From Scleroderma bovista (Eukaryota; Basidiomycota; Agaricomycetes; Boletales; Sclerodermataceae): 64,000 bases of DNA. How positions within the stretch are numbered: position 1 is the stretch's first letter; the number at the start of each line of letters is the position of its first letter. Where the stretch lies: positions 1 to 64,000 of the forward strand of contig JAYMGJ010000167.1 of the NCBI GenBank assembly GCA_037178675.1, given 5' to 3'. The translations under genes and the position numbers were made by a program. The notes below the pieces were generated by a model that made no database searches, had not been told where the DNA came from, and saw nothing but the letters and a program-made list of their open reading frames with translations. This document shows, one piece after another, positions 12,162-23,356 of the stretch.

Positions 12162-12176
12162 CAGGGCTCATAACCT
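12162..12176 (-). promoter_or_regulatory. Primer-binding site, second copia element
   Basis: The same CAGGGCTCATAACCT (+ strand) as at 11324, placed between a diverged LTR and its gag. Conservation of these 15 bases while the flanking LTRs have diverged strongly supports primer function. Confidence 0.65.
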
Positions 12177-12395
12177 AATGCAGCTATAAGCTCAGTGTAC
12201 TGGTAAGTCACTGTATTAGAGTAATACCTAATGCAGGTATAAGCTGCAGTAAGTTAGTAAATATCAATGTAAGGGACAGTAAGTCCTACTCACCTCAGTG
12301 TACTGGTAAGTCACTGAGGTGGCACTACGTCAGAGAATGGAAAATGTACTACCGTGATTATGTAATGTGTAGGTACCATATATGGAACACTTATC
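12177..12395 (-). mobile_element. Diverged copia-type LTR (copy A2)
   Basis: Shows the same architecture as LTR A: two 'ctcagtgtactggtaagt' subrepeats and 'gtattagagtaatacct'. It is only partly alignable. It resembles the minus-strand LTR at about 46866-47085 more closely. Its outer end is not clear. Confidence 0.5.
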
Positions 12396-12399
12396 TAGT

Positions 12400-14130
12400 C
12401 AACACAGAGGGCTGCAGAGGTATGAGTGAGCGAGTGAGCACTGAGGAGGCAGGAACGGACGTCCAAACCCCCGTCGAATGCTGCCAGCAATTAAGCATGG
12501 CAGATGGCGATGGAGATCGAGGAGTCGAGCCCGCGGACACCACAAATGAGTCCATGGAACTCGTTACCACGTCGATTGAACCGGAGAGCTCAAACGGCGG
12601 TGAAATACTGCACGTACGCCTTAGAGGCACAAGTCCATGTGCAGGCGACGCGAACGGCCATGCAAACAGAGCAGATGCTTCCAGCAGCCAGGTGGATGCG
12701 TTGAGGGACCAAACAGATGAGTTGAGATGGTCGACGGACACTCTGAACGTGTCAAACAACACTGTAACAGATGGTATGAGCTGGGATGAGGGTGCAGACA
12801 CGTACCTGAGCGTTAGGGACGCGAAACGTGTCGTAAACGCGACGGATGGTGTTGGGAGCCAGACGGACGTGTCGACTGGGCCCACAGACGTGCCAAGCGT
12901 CGAAACGGATGTGGTAATGCCTGCAAACGTGTCAGATATCGTCAGTATACCTTGAGAGAAGGCGAAACCGCCAGACTCACCTATTAGTGCCCAAAAACGG
13001 ACTCCAGACGAGCCAAACGGCTGCGGAGACCCCACGGAAATGTTGAGCAGGCACACGGATGTGCCATGCATCGAAACGGACGCGATAATGGCTACAAATG
13101 ATAGCAGAATCGTCAGAACGTGTCAAAACGAGTCAAATATGCCACACTTACCTATGGAGACTGCAAAATGGCACTCAGACAAGCCAGATGGCTGCGGGAG
13201 CCGTGCGGATGGGTCGAGCGTGCATACGGACACGCACTGCATTGGGAATGCGACAGAAACGGCTGCAGACGAAGCGGAACACATCAGAACGTGTCGAAAC
13301 GAGCCAAAAACGCAAGACTCACCTAATGGGCGCAATATCGCGATATCCAAACCTATGGGTCGATGGAAGAGGGTCAGTGTTGATGACAGAGACGTCTACA
13401 TACCACTGAACGCGCCAATCATGTTCCCAAGCCGAAACTTCATCTTTGGACAAGCTGAGAGCAGGGACGAGGCGATTGCGCCAAGTGTCGAGAACAAAAG
13501 GGCTGGCGATGGCGACGGTGATGGAAACAGAGATGACGGTGACGATGGCGATGCAGACAGCATGACTAGCGGTGACGGCGCTGACTCGATGTGAGTCAAT
13601 GCAGTGCAGCTGGCTACAGATAGTCAGCATATGCGCCAAAGCCAAAGATCGTGACGAAACGACTTACCAGTGATGTCAAGGCCACCCACCAACCATGCAA
13701 GGCGTCCGTACGGACTCATCAGGCGTCAACGGCGACACGGAAGACTCAAGATCGAGCGAATAAACAACAATCAAGTCAGCCAAGCGCAACAACGCGAAAC
13801 CACTCACCTGGGATGCGCACACACAATGCAGCCACCCGGAAATGTCCCAAACCAAGCCTGTGGAGTCATTAGACCCAGGTGTCAACGCGGTCGTATCAAG
13901 ATCGCAACTATAAATGTCAGTTGGACGCAAAACAGCGGAAACACCTACCTTCAACGCGATAACGCGATATGGTTGACATGGAGACCTAAAAAGCAAATAA
14001 GAAGGTTTAGTAAACTTACCTTCGAGTGCAGGGTGTCGGGGGAGCGCCAATGCGACGATGGTGACTATGGATGAGCTCCCGCGCGCGCTGCAATCAGCGC
14101 AGGCATATGGGCGCGATGCGACTTACCAAA
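12400..14130 (-). other. Array of exon/intron modules, copy 2 (inverted)
   Basis: Inverted, diverged paralogue of the 8.5-10.6 kb array. On the minus strand the same intron signals are visible: GTAAGT...TTTTTAG near 14020, GTAGGT...ATAG near 13950, and GTAAGT...TGATTGCAG near 14090-14130. One acceptor present in copy 1 (GATTGCAG) has become GATTGTTG here. Long + strand frames (12344-12955, 13040-13594, 13670-14074) are antisense to the apparent introns. Two arms facing each other around the copia LTRs form a large inverted repeat. Confidence 0.5.
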
Positions 14131-14296
14131 TCAGGCAACGACGCAGAAGTCACGCACCACACAAACCTTCACATCAACAAGTCTCAAATTCTATTCGAAT
14201 CAGACACATACATTTGGAACAACATTCAGCTAAGTAAATTCATTGAATTACTTTACTATACTTTCTATCCATTACCCCACTCTGTTTATGGGGGAG

Positions 14297-14583
14297 TGTT
14301 GGAGTTATAAACAGACTGTTATGGTATGTTTACCTACTTACATAAGCTTTCATCGCACTACATACAGTAGAGTTTATTACCATAGTCCCTCAGTAGCTTG
14401 CCAGCATACTGAGGGTGAGTACTTTCCTACTAACCACTTACTACTTACTGATACCTTGTAGTTACCTACAGGTATATACTAATATATAGTAGCTTGCCAG
14501 CATACTGAGGTTACCTACAGGTCTCCTCCCTTTCTCTTCCTTAGGCTAGACCTTCCCTGTGCAGACCACCACCTTTCTATACA
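14297..14583 (+). mobile_element. Copia-type LTR (copy B)
   Basis: Starts TGTTGGAGTTATAAACAG and ends near CCACCTTTCTATACA. It matches LTR A in reverse orientation. No matching target duplication is seen (GGGAG before, ATGAT after), and Helitron-derived sequence begins directly behind it. The insertion was therefore probably followed by rearrangement or truncation. Confidence 0.7.
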
Positions 14584-14589
14584 ATGATG

Positions 14590-15500
14590 GCCAACACACA
14601 GTGCAATCTGAAAAGTAAGGGCCACCATAATGCTGCTGAACTGACTAACACTGACGAACACAATTTTGCAGACATCCAGTTGTTTACATGTCCCTGTATA
14701 GATACAATTGAGGGGCGCAATTTAACCCTCGAAGAACGTCTGTATGGCCACCAAACAGAAAGACAATCAATCAACAAATATGCAGGAACGCAGGGGATTG
14801 TCCAAACAAGTGGAACTGGCGATCGGCATGGAAGTGATGGTGACATATAATGTGATAACTGATCTCAATGTTGCCAATGGAGCCAGAGGCGTAGTGGAGA
14901 GCATAGTATTAGATCCCAAGGAAGAAGTATACTCAACAGAGCAAACTGACATCAAATTGCGGTACCCACCAGCTTATGTCCTGGTGCGTTTTGTCAGAAT
15001 ATTAGTCCCTACGTGTCAAACTCACAACACATATGAGTACATATTAGTTTTTGATATATTACCTGTTCTACCTACAAGATAAATACTTCGTAGTTGTACC
15101 GTGTATATCATCGCATTTGGACCTGGTTCGCACCCATCCACCCATTGTGGTCACCCCGATCGCCTCAGCCCACGAATTCTAACATGTTTATATCAGACTA
15201 AAGCACAAACACTGGAAGGTCGACCAAGACAATCTCAAGGATGCAGTTACCTATTACACCAGCTTACACATTCACTGACTATCGATCTCAAGGACAAACA
15301 TTGGAACGATGCATCATTGACATTGGAAAGCCTCCAACAGGTGAACTAACACCTTTCAATGTCTATGTTGCATTGTCGAGAAGTCGGGGCAGGGACAACA
15401 TACAATTGCTACGAGATTTTGAGGATAGGTTATTTACACAACACCCCAGTGAATTTCTTCGACAGGAAGACCAACGATTGGCGGCACTAGATGCAAAGAT
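14590..15500 (+). pseudogene. Helitron Pif1-like helicase, C-terminal fragment
   Basis: Two frames carry the C-terminal part of a Helitron helicase. The first (14744-15082) has 'LAIGMEVMVTYNV' and 'NGARGVV'. The second (15241-15500) has 'DYRSQGQT', 'DIGKPPTGELTPFN' and helicase motif VI 'VALSRSRGRDNIQLLR'. The two are separated by about 160 bases with stops, and the N-terminal Rep domain and Walker motifs are missing. It is a decayed 3' portion of an autonomous Helitron. Transposition by rolling circle is known for the family; this copy cannot do it. The adjoining 15.6-17.1 kb could be Helitron-borne cargo. Confidence 0.8.
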
Positions 15501-15718
15501 GAAGGAAAATTGGCAGGGAAGGATAGACCAAATTACGGCCACACAAAACAGAACATTATGTTTTTGTTTTTGGTACATCCCCTTGATAAGGAGGAGAACA
15601 ACGGAGATCTAAGCACTGCGGGAAGTAAAGTCACTACTAATCAGTGACAGGGACGCTGATGTGACCAAAATCATTGACATTGCCACTGATTTACTGGTCA
15701 CATCTTTTCAGCGTCCGA

Positions 15719-15835
15719 GTCCCGACACTAATTTTCACTTCCTTGATTTCGGTGACGCTGATTTTCAGTACCTCAATTTCAGTGATGCTGATTTTCATTG
15801 CCTCTATTTCGACGACACTGATTTTCAGAGTTTGT
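15719..15835 (+). repeat. 30-base tandem repeat
   Basis: Three to four degenerate copies of 'gacgctgattttcagtacct' followed by 'caatttc'-like sequence, downstream of the helicase fragment. Their role is unknown. Confidence 0.65.
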
Positions 15836-16642
15836 TTTTTCTAGGCTATAGATGCGTCTTAGGGTGGACGTATGACACAACAAATACAAACATACACACA
15901 TAAGGTACGTTCACTCACCACCATCCAACGTCCAACCATCCCACCCAATGTCCGTCACCAATCCATGGTCAACCACCATGACCACAACTTGCCACCTCTT
16001 CGGTGGCCCCAAGTAACGGCCACCATGTTCACTATCACCCCTGTAAGTCCCTAACTACCACTTACCACCACCGACCCTGACCACCATATCACTGCACGAA
16101 GCCGCCTAGTCTATCAGCTCTCTGCCCATATGAAAGTCAGCATTGTATGGTTGTGGGCGGATGCACCGAGCCAGTCGAGTGTCGAGAAGGCACACCATGC
16201 CACAGTGATGAAACACATATGAAGGCTACGGTCATACACTCCACGTGCTCATGCTCGCCTAATAACTCATTATCCTGTCTTCCCACTTTCAGCCTTTTGT
16301 CAGGTATGCTTCTCGGTTGTCCCAATGTTACAACACTTTTATCTTTACTGCCAACTCGCATACGTTATTTTATTTGCCACGACGTGTAGCCTATAGTAGG
16401 GCAATGTCCTGATACATGACCTTTGTAAGTGCCTTTCCAGTTGATTGTGGTCGTCTCGCCTCATTTTGTTCCATATGCAGTGAATGAATGCCAGTGCTGT
16501 GGCCTTGAATTTATCCACCACGCCAGTCTGTTGATGTCAACAGCCCGACGACTTGATGGAATTCGAAGTGGACACTTTGCAGCATATAAATCTGCCAGAC
16601 ACAGGGCCACATTCTTGCACATAGTCATACCCACTTCATCTC

Positions 16643-17060
16643 ATGTTCATTCCCCTCTTCTTGGAGTCCCGCTCCTGCAGACACCTCGAGCGGAGGAAAG
16701 GAGGTGGCGGAGGAAAGGGCTCCGGGGGTGGCGGTAAAGGTTCGGGAGGTAAAGGCAGAAAAGGGGGCTCATTGAAGAACAGTGGTGGGAGCGGAGGAGG
16801 CAAGAAATCAAAGGCTCCACTTCCAGGCGGAAGCTCCTCGCTTGGAAAGAGCAGCACAGCTGCATATGGTTATGGTGGAGGCAAGCCCTTCATCATTCCT
16901 GCTGGCCAACCGTTTGCAGGATGCAGTGCTGGTGGCGCAACCCGCGACCAGGTTTTCGGAACAAAGTATGTCTGATCTTGGCTTGATTGCTTTTCCTGGT
17001 CTGAATGGATGTGAAGGGTGTATGGGAGTGGATATCCTGATATTGGAGGACCTGAACCCC
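16643..17060 (+). pseudogene. Glycine-rich gene fragment
   Basis: A 110-residue frame starts with a K/G/S-rich tract ('GGGGGKGSGGGGKGSGG') and continues through 'KPFIIPAGQPFAGCSAGG.TRDQVFGT'. After a frame break it continues 'YGSGYPDIGG'. This order of motifs resembles the N-terminal part of Gly-rich membrane-anchored proteins found in many Agaricomycetes (recognition from memory, moderate certainty). The rest of such a gene is absent. The fragment sits between a Helitron relic and a module-array relic, so it is likely a captured or transduced exon. Confidence 0.45.
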
Positions 17061-17171
17061 TAGAAGTCTCAAAGAACTGGGGAACGATGGTAAATACCTC
17101 TTCACTCCGAGTCCCTCACAATCGCCCAGCTGATTTCCTCTGTCGTGATCATGTTATTTTGATTTGTTTAG

Positions 17172-17745
17172 ATGTCAACTTCTGGTCTTCGTGTGCGACC
17201 AGTTAGATCCTTGCTTATTCGGCCGCCCTCTGGTTTCCCATGTCGACGCATTATTTGCCATGTGGTGATTCCTGGTCCAGCTTATTCAACGCCTCCATTA
17301 GGTGATGTTTTCAATGTTCGTCCCTGTCACCTGTTCAGGACATGTGGCAAGTGTCTATCCTGCCTGCACCACAGTGTGTTCAACGCTACGAGCAGTGAGT
17401 CCACGGCAAACTGCATCGTAAACTTGCTGATACCTAGCATTCCTCTCGCATCTCCAGCAGGCACATCTGTGCTTGTTCTATCAGGCAGGCCTCCAACTCC
17501 ATGGCTGTTGCAGCATTGTTCAAGATGCTTGGGACATTTGTCTGTCCTTTCAACACATCCCTTCGCCATGTCTGTATTACTGTTATATGTCCTCATGCCA
17601 CTGATACACACGTGCACAGTTGTGTGGCTCGACTCACTCGAACTATCTACACACCTTTGCGATGCATGGCGCTCCTCACATCGGCACAAGTTTGTGAGTG
17701 CCACCCTCCCTCCAACTCCACTGAGGTGTTAAGTTTTCGTGAGCT
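17172..17745 (+). other. Third, diverged relic of the exon/intron module array
   Basis: Aligns by eye with 9.86-10.0 kb ('attgttcaa.a.gcttgg..' followed by 'gtctg'). It shows the same style of frames on both strands (+ 17172-17732, - 17327-17704). It ends where the inverted minisatellite begins. Confidence 0.4.
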
Positions 17746-17747
17746 GT

Positions 17748-19770
17748 CAGTCATCAGCAAAACAGCACTTTTGGGCTACAGCCACTACAGACCACATGAC
17801 TTGTGTACAGGTCTGTACAGGCTGTACAGACCCATCAACTCTGTACAACTCTGTAAATTCCTAACTACTGACACTATTGCTACACCTTTACTACACTTTT
17901 GACTACGCTTTTTTGTACACTTTTACTACGCTTTTGACTACACTTTTACTACACTTTTTTGTACACTTTTACTAAACTTTTGACTACACTTTTACTGCGC
18001 TTTTTTGTATACTTTTACTAGACTTTTGACTACACTTTTAACTACGCTTTTACTATGCTTTTTTGTACACTTTTACTACACTTTTGACTACACTTTTGAC
18101 TACACTTTTACTACGCTTTTTTGTACACTTTTACTACACTTTTGACTACACTTTTTTGTACACATTGACTACACTTTTGACTACACTTTTTTGTACACTT
18201 TTACTACACTTTTGACTACACTTTTGACTACACTTTTACTACGCTTTTTTGTACACTTTGACTACACTTTTTTGTACACTTTAACTACACTTTTGACTAC
18301 ACTTTTACTACACTTTTTTGTACACTTTTTTGTACACTTTGACTACACTTTCAACTACACTTTTACTACGCTTTTTTGTACACTTTGACTACACTTTTCA
18401 CTACACTTTTTGTACCCTTTTTTGTACACTTTTTTGTACACTTTTCACTACACTTTTTTGTACACTTTTACTACACTTTGACTACACTTTGACTACACTT
18501 TTGACTACACTTTTGACTACACTTTTACTACACTTTTTTGTACACTTTTACTACACTTTTTACTACACTTTTTTGTACACTTTTACTACACTTTGGGGTG
18601 CACTTGTTAACCCAGTCATGACTACACTTCTTAACCTAATCATGACTACACTACTCAACCTAATCAATTTACAAAAAGTGTAGTAGAAGTGTAGTAGAAG
18701 TGTATTAAGAAGTGCACCAAAAGTGTAGTAAAAAGTGTAGTAAAAGTGTACAAAAAAGTGTAGTCAAAGGTGTAGTAAAAGTGTATAAAAAAGCATAGTA
18801 AAAGTGTACAAAAAAGCGTAGTAAAAGTGTAGTTAAAGTGTACAAAACAGTGTAGTCAAAAGTGTAGTCAAAGTGTACCAAAAAGTGTAGTCAAAAGTGT
18901 AGTAAAAGTGTACAAAAAAGCGTAGTAAAAGTGTAGTCAAAAGTGTAGTAAAAGTCTACCAAAAAGTGTAGTGAAAAGTGTAGTCAAAGTGTACAAAAAA
19001 GCGTAGTAAAAGCATAGTGAAAAGTGTACAAAAAAGTGTACAAAAAGTGTAGTCAAAAGTGTAGTCAAAGTGTACAAAAAAGCGTAGTAAAAGTGTAGTG
19101 AAAAGTGTAGTTAAAGTGTACAAAAAGTGTAGTCAAAAGTGTACAAAAAAGCGTAGTAAAAGTGTAGTCAAAAGTGTAGTAAAAGTGTAGTCAAAAGTGT
19201 AGTAAAAGTGTACAAAAAAGCGTAGTAAAAGTGTAGTCAAAAGTGTAGTCAAAAGTGTAGTCAAAGTGTACAAAAAAGCGTAGTCAAAGTGTAGTCAAAA
19301 GTGTAGTAAAAGTGTACAAAAAAGCGTAGTAAAAGTGTAGTCAAAAGTGTAGTCAAAGTGTAGTAAAATGTGTACAAAAAATGTGTAGTATCCATTAGGA
19401 AATATTGTGTAGGGTTTGTATTGTAGTGTTGCTTACCAAAAATGTGTAGTATCAATTAGGGAATGTTGTGTTGTGTTTGTATTGTAGTGTTGATTACCAA
19501 AAATGCGTAGTATCAATTAGTGAATGTTGTGTAGTGTTTGTGTGGTAGTGTTGATTACCAAAAATGCGTAGTATCAATTAGTGAATGTTGTGTAGTGTTT
19601 GTGTTGTAGTGTTGATTACCAAAAATGTGTAGTGTCACTTAGGATGTGTTGTGTTGTGTTTGTGATGCAGTGTTGATTACCAAAAATGTGTAGTATCAAT
19701 TAGGATGTATTGTGTAGTGTTTGTAGTGTAGTGTTGATTACCAAAAATGCGTAGTAATCGTGTTGTGTTT
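17748..19770. repeat. Hairpin-shaped minisatellite element, right copy (inverted)
   Basis: Reverse-complement counterpart of 2.64-4.32 kb. It begins 'tcatcagcaaaacagcac', then 'ctgtacaggctgtacagac'. A T-rich array (17880-18600), the shared centre (18600-18680), an A-rich array (18690-19380) and five to six ~62-base repeats ending near 19770 follow. It is longer than the left copy by array expansion. The two copies face each other around 13.4 kb. Confidence 0.9.
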
Positions 19771-19922
19771 GTGTTGTAGTGACACCAATATTGCCAGTGA
19801 CAATGTCAATGGTCACCACCACCACCTCTGCTTGTCGATGTCAATAGCTCAACTTGCGTGACCCTCTGGTGCCAATGTTGACAGCTGCCAGCACCACCCA
19901 CATGACAATGTCAGTGGCCATC

Positions 19923-20293
19923 TGTTACGGACCAAACTTTTTATCTTATCTAATCTGTGATTAGATAGTGTTTATCTTATCTTAGTGTACAGCCTCTATC
20001 TTATCTACCTAGTCTAGACCTGTACCTCGTGCTGTACACGCTGCCACCCTTGACATCATTATGCATAGCCTTAGCTCCACAGTGATGTCATTACATAGCC
20101 TTCTACCTGCACATAGCCTCGTGGATAGCCTCGCATAGCCCTCATGTATAGTAGTATATATACAGTGCAATCCAGCACCCAGAGGCTCCCCATTCGAGCT
20201 CATCTTGGGTCTTTGCTCTAGATACTCACATCCTATCCTCTCAGAGTCTTAGCATGTGGTTGGGTCCTTGGTGTTTTGCCTAGGGTCGTCTCA
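19923..20293 (+). mobile_element. Solo LTR with 5-bp target duplication
   Basis: Starts TGTTACGGACC and ends GTCGTCTCA, with CCATC immediately before (19918-19922) and after (20294-20298). It contains 'gtagtatatatacagtgcaa' as a TATA region near 20155. A 371-base LTR bounded by a perfect 5-bp duplication and no internal domain is a solo LTR, probably Ty3/gypsy-type from its TGTTACG start (inference). Confidence 0.85.
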
Positions 20294-20727
20294 CCATCAC
20301 CACCATCATATGGATGACGATGGTCCCATCGCCCCAGCATATTGACGTCGACAGCTCAGCCTGTGCTGTGACGATGACGGCTGGTCACTGGCTCCACCCA
20401 CACACTAGCACATGGCTGCCTGCATGATGTCAATGGTGAGCAACACCACCATCTAGGAATCCCGGTGACCCTACTCAATTCCTGCCCAGTGTAGAGGTTC
20501 TGTTTGAGTTGTTGATGGGTGTGATTAGGAATATACTGTGAGACTACCTTTTAGATATTGTGGATATAAAGTAGATGACTTCAATGATAGTGTTGATGAT
20601 GCTCTTACCATGTATTATTGTATACACACAAGGCTGAATGTTAGGATATGACACAACACCTATTGAGCTATGATGACATACAAGAATATACAGAGCAGAC
20701 CATTAGAAGACTACAGTTGAGCCCCTT

Positions 20728-23338
20728 TCACAACAACTCATCTTCTTCATCACTGTGTTCTTCACCACCATTCTGATGAATCTCATCTGTGAAATTAGTT
20801 GCCACTGTCCCCAGAGCCCGGTCAATTATCCCCCATTTTCCACGAGTTTCCACAAGCCCCACAACAGCTTGAATGTTCTGAATATCTGTGATGACACTTG
20901 CCCTTTGAGCTTCCAGATATGCATTCTCCTTTGATGCCCCACTGAGCTGCCTAAAAATGTCCCTGGAAGGTATGGCCAAGACCACAATCTCCTCTAGGTC
21001 TCCATAACCAATTTGCTTCACAGTGGAACCATTTCGGCCTTCAAATACCACCTCATACTAGTAACCACATAAAGCTAGGTAAACATTGGATATTAAAAAA
21101 ATTTAACTCACCCTGATGTAGCAGTTCCTGCGTACCAATGCAGTAGTACCCAATCTATGAATCACCTGTTTGGTCCAAAATGTGTCTCCACCATGACATA
21201 TTCTTAGTTTTCCAGCAAAATATGAAGGGTGAGTAAGTTGATGTTTGATATCAGAGCTTCTCTTTCCCAGAACTTGGGCAAAATAATTTGCAATTTTCTG
21301 CTGAAGTGATGAGTCCATTTGTTTAATCATCTTGTATGGTGGGTGGAGGATATAGTTTGGATCTGGATTGTCATAGTAAGTATTTGCTCATACAGAAATC
21401 AAATATTGACTCACAATCCTCAAGTACACGTTCATATCCAACTGGTCCATCATCTCCTTGATGATCCATCAGCTCCTCAAATAGATCATAGCGCACACAA
21501 AGCTGTTCCAGATATGCATGGTGCAGAACTGTCTTGTTTAGGTTGCTCCATGGATGGCTACGTGAACGAAGGGCTTGGTGAAGCTTTCCACAGTGGCGCT
21601 CCATGTAGAAGGTCCATGAGGTCCAGACTGGCCCACAATCACGAATGCCCTGTGCAATATGGAGTAACCCATGCACAGTAAGTGTGCAGGCTGGTAAGCG
21701 CTCAGCCTTGTATTGATAATAGTACCTTCAAAGATAAATCAGTCTTTGCTCTCTTACCAAATTGACAAATTTTACCACTCACTTCTCATACTTGTGAACC
21801 CATTGAATAAGCCGTGCTTCAATGTCATCAATTTCCCCTTCAGTAATATGAAACTGAAGCATGATCTTCATGATGCTAGCCAGTTCACACATGTGATCAA
21901 AATATTTTACCCTCTTGAATCGACCTTTAAGCAGCTTTGAAGCAAGGTAAAGGAACCAGAAGCACCATGACTCGGCTGTAAAGGATGACCGATCAGTTGC
22001 AATGTTGCCAAGAACACGAACAAATGAAGCAGGGATGTGCTTCATGGCATTTGCTGTCTCCTCTCCAACTTGTCCCCATATATGTGAAGCAATTTCAAAG
22101 TCCTCATCTCCAGGTCCAAGTCCTTTAAACTGCCCTGACCAGAAGTCAACAAGGTTTGGGATGATGTTCTCCAGAAACAGATGAAACCATTCCCAAGGTG
22201 ATGACTTGGCATAGTCAAGAGAGCCCACACAATGCAGTGCAGGTAGGTGCTTGATACCACTCTCCTTGGCAATTTGATCCTGCTCTGTCTTTGTCCTTGC
22301 TGCTCCAATAGCTGCAGAAATCTGAAAAAAGTCCTGGTGTTCCCGTAGAGGAAGGCAAGCACCCTCCCATGCTGTCATCCCACCCCAATCACTCCTAGAG
22401 GGTGGTTTAAGAGGCACATAGTATGTGCATCCCAAGCCACGAGTAGCCTTGATTTTGCATGAGCGACAAGGGAAGATACTGTTATGACCCTTGAGACCAA
22501 GAAACTTCTGGATTGCAATGATATCCCCAAGTTTAAATAGGAAATATGCATGGAGGTCAAAGAGGGTTTTCTGTGCTGCATCAAATGTTGGTATTCCAAA
22601 GGCAAGGTCTGCACATTCTGCATCAAGGGGGGATAGGAAGGATTCCAGATCTTTTGGCTGGTGTGGCCCTGGTATGACTCCAACACAGAGGAGATTGTTG
22701 ATATGTGTGCGCACATTAGGAGGAAGGTTGTAGTTTTGGACAAGGATGGGTGTGGCTGATGGACCCCCTCGTCACCACTTGAAGAGCAGATAGCTGTCAG
22801 TACAGAGTCCCAAAGCAATATCCCTGGAGTCAGAGAAGTAGTGGTGGGCCAGTTTGTTGTCATCAACAACAACATGTTGGTTCAAGAGGTGGCAGTAATG
22901 ATTGCCATCAAAGACATCATTGACCTGACCTGGTAGAGAGTTATATTGTGCTTGATAGGCCATGGTTTCAATCATCCTAGGACTCTGGAAGTAACCTTGG
23001 AGGCGAGGGATAAGAGGGATGTATACAAACTGGCGGCAAGGTTTGCCATGCTTGTTGAGCTGAGGGGCATTACAGAATGGGCAATACTGTAGGGAAGCAT
23101 ACTTTGCAGTGTAGGCCATGCATGAGTTTTTGCAACAGTCAACAAATTTGTATTTGACCCCTGACAGAATGGCCATCCAATAGAAGATGACAAACTCAGA
23201 GTCAATAGATAGCTTGTGTCAGAATGAGAGACGAAGTTGATTAAATGCATGGCATGAAACTTTGCTGGTCAAGATGAAATGGAAGGCACGAATATTGTCA
23301 TGATCATCCTCAGATAGTATATTGTCACCTAATTTTTT
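20728..23338 (-). pseudogene. tnp2-family (CACTA/EnSpm-like) transposase, decayed
   Basis: On the minus strand the frame gives an N-terminal part ('MAYQAQYNSLPGQVNDVFDG', 'SRDIALGLCTDSYL'). The conserved tnp2 core lies at 21779-22714 ('NNLLCVGVIPGPHQPKDLESF', 'GDIIAIQKFLGLKGHN', 'PCRSCKI'). Then come 'LTVHGLLHIAQGIRDCGPVWTSW.FYMERHCG' in the next exon and a C-terminal region ending 'EEHSDEEDELL'. Introns separate the last three parts. At least two in-frame TGA codons break it: complement of 23219-23221 (after 'RLSF') and of 22772-22774 (after 'LLFKW'). Both sit where family members usually have arginine, consistent with CGA to TGA. Terminal inverted repeats were not identified. Confidence 0.85.
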
Positions 23339-23356
23339 TCAATGAGTTCATTGTGA

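Noticed and set aside
2640..19770. Telomere or centromere satellite
   Set aside because: There is no TTAGGG-type repeat, and gene fragments and several retroelements lie within the interval. The evidence is only for local tandem arrays.
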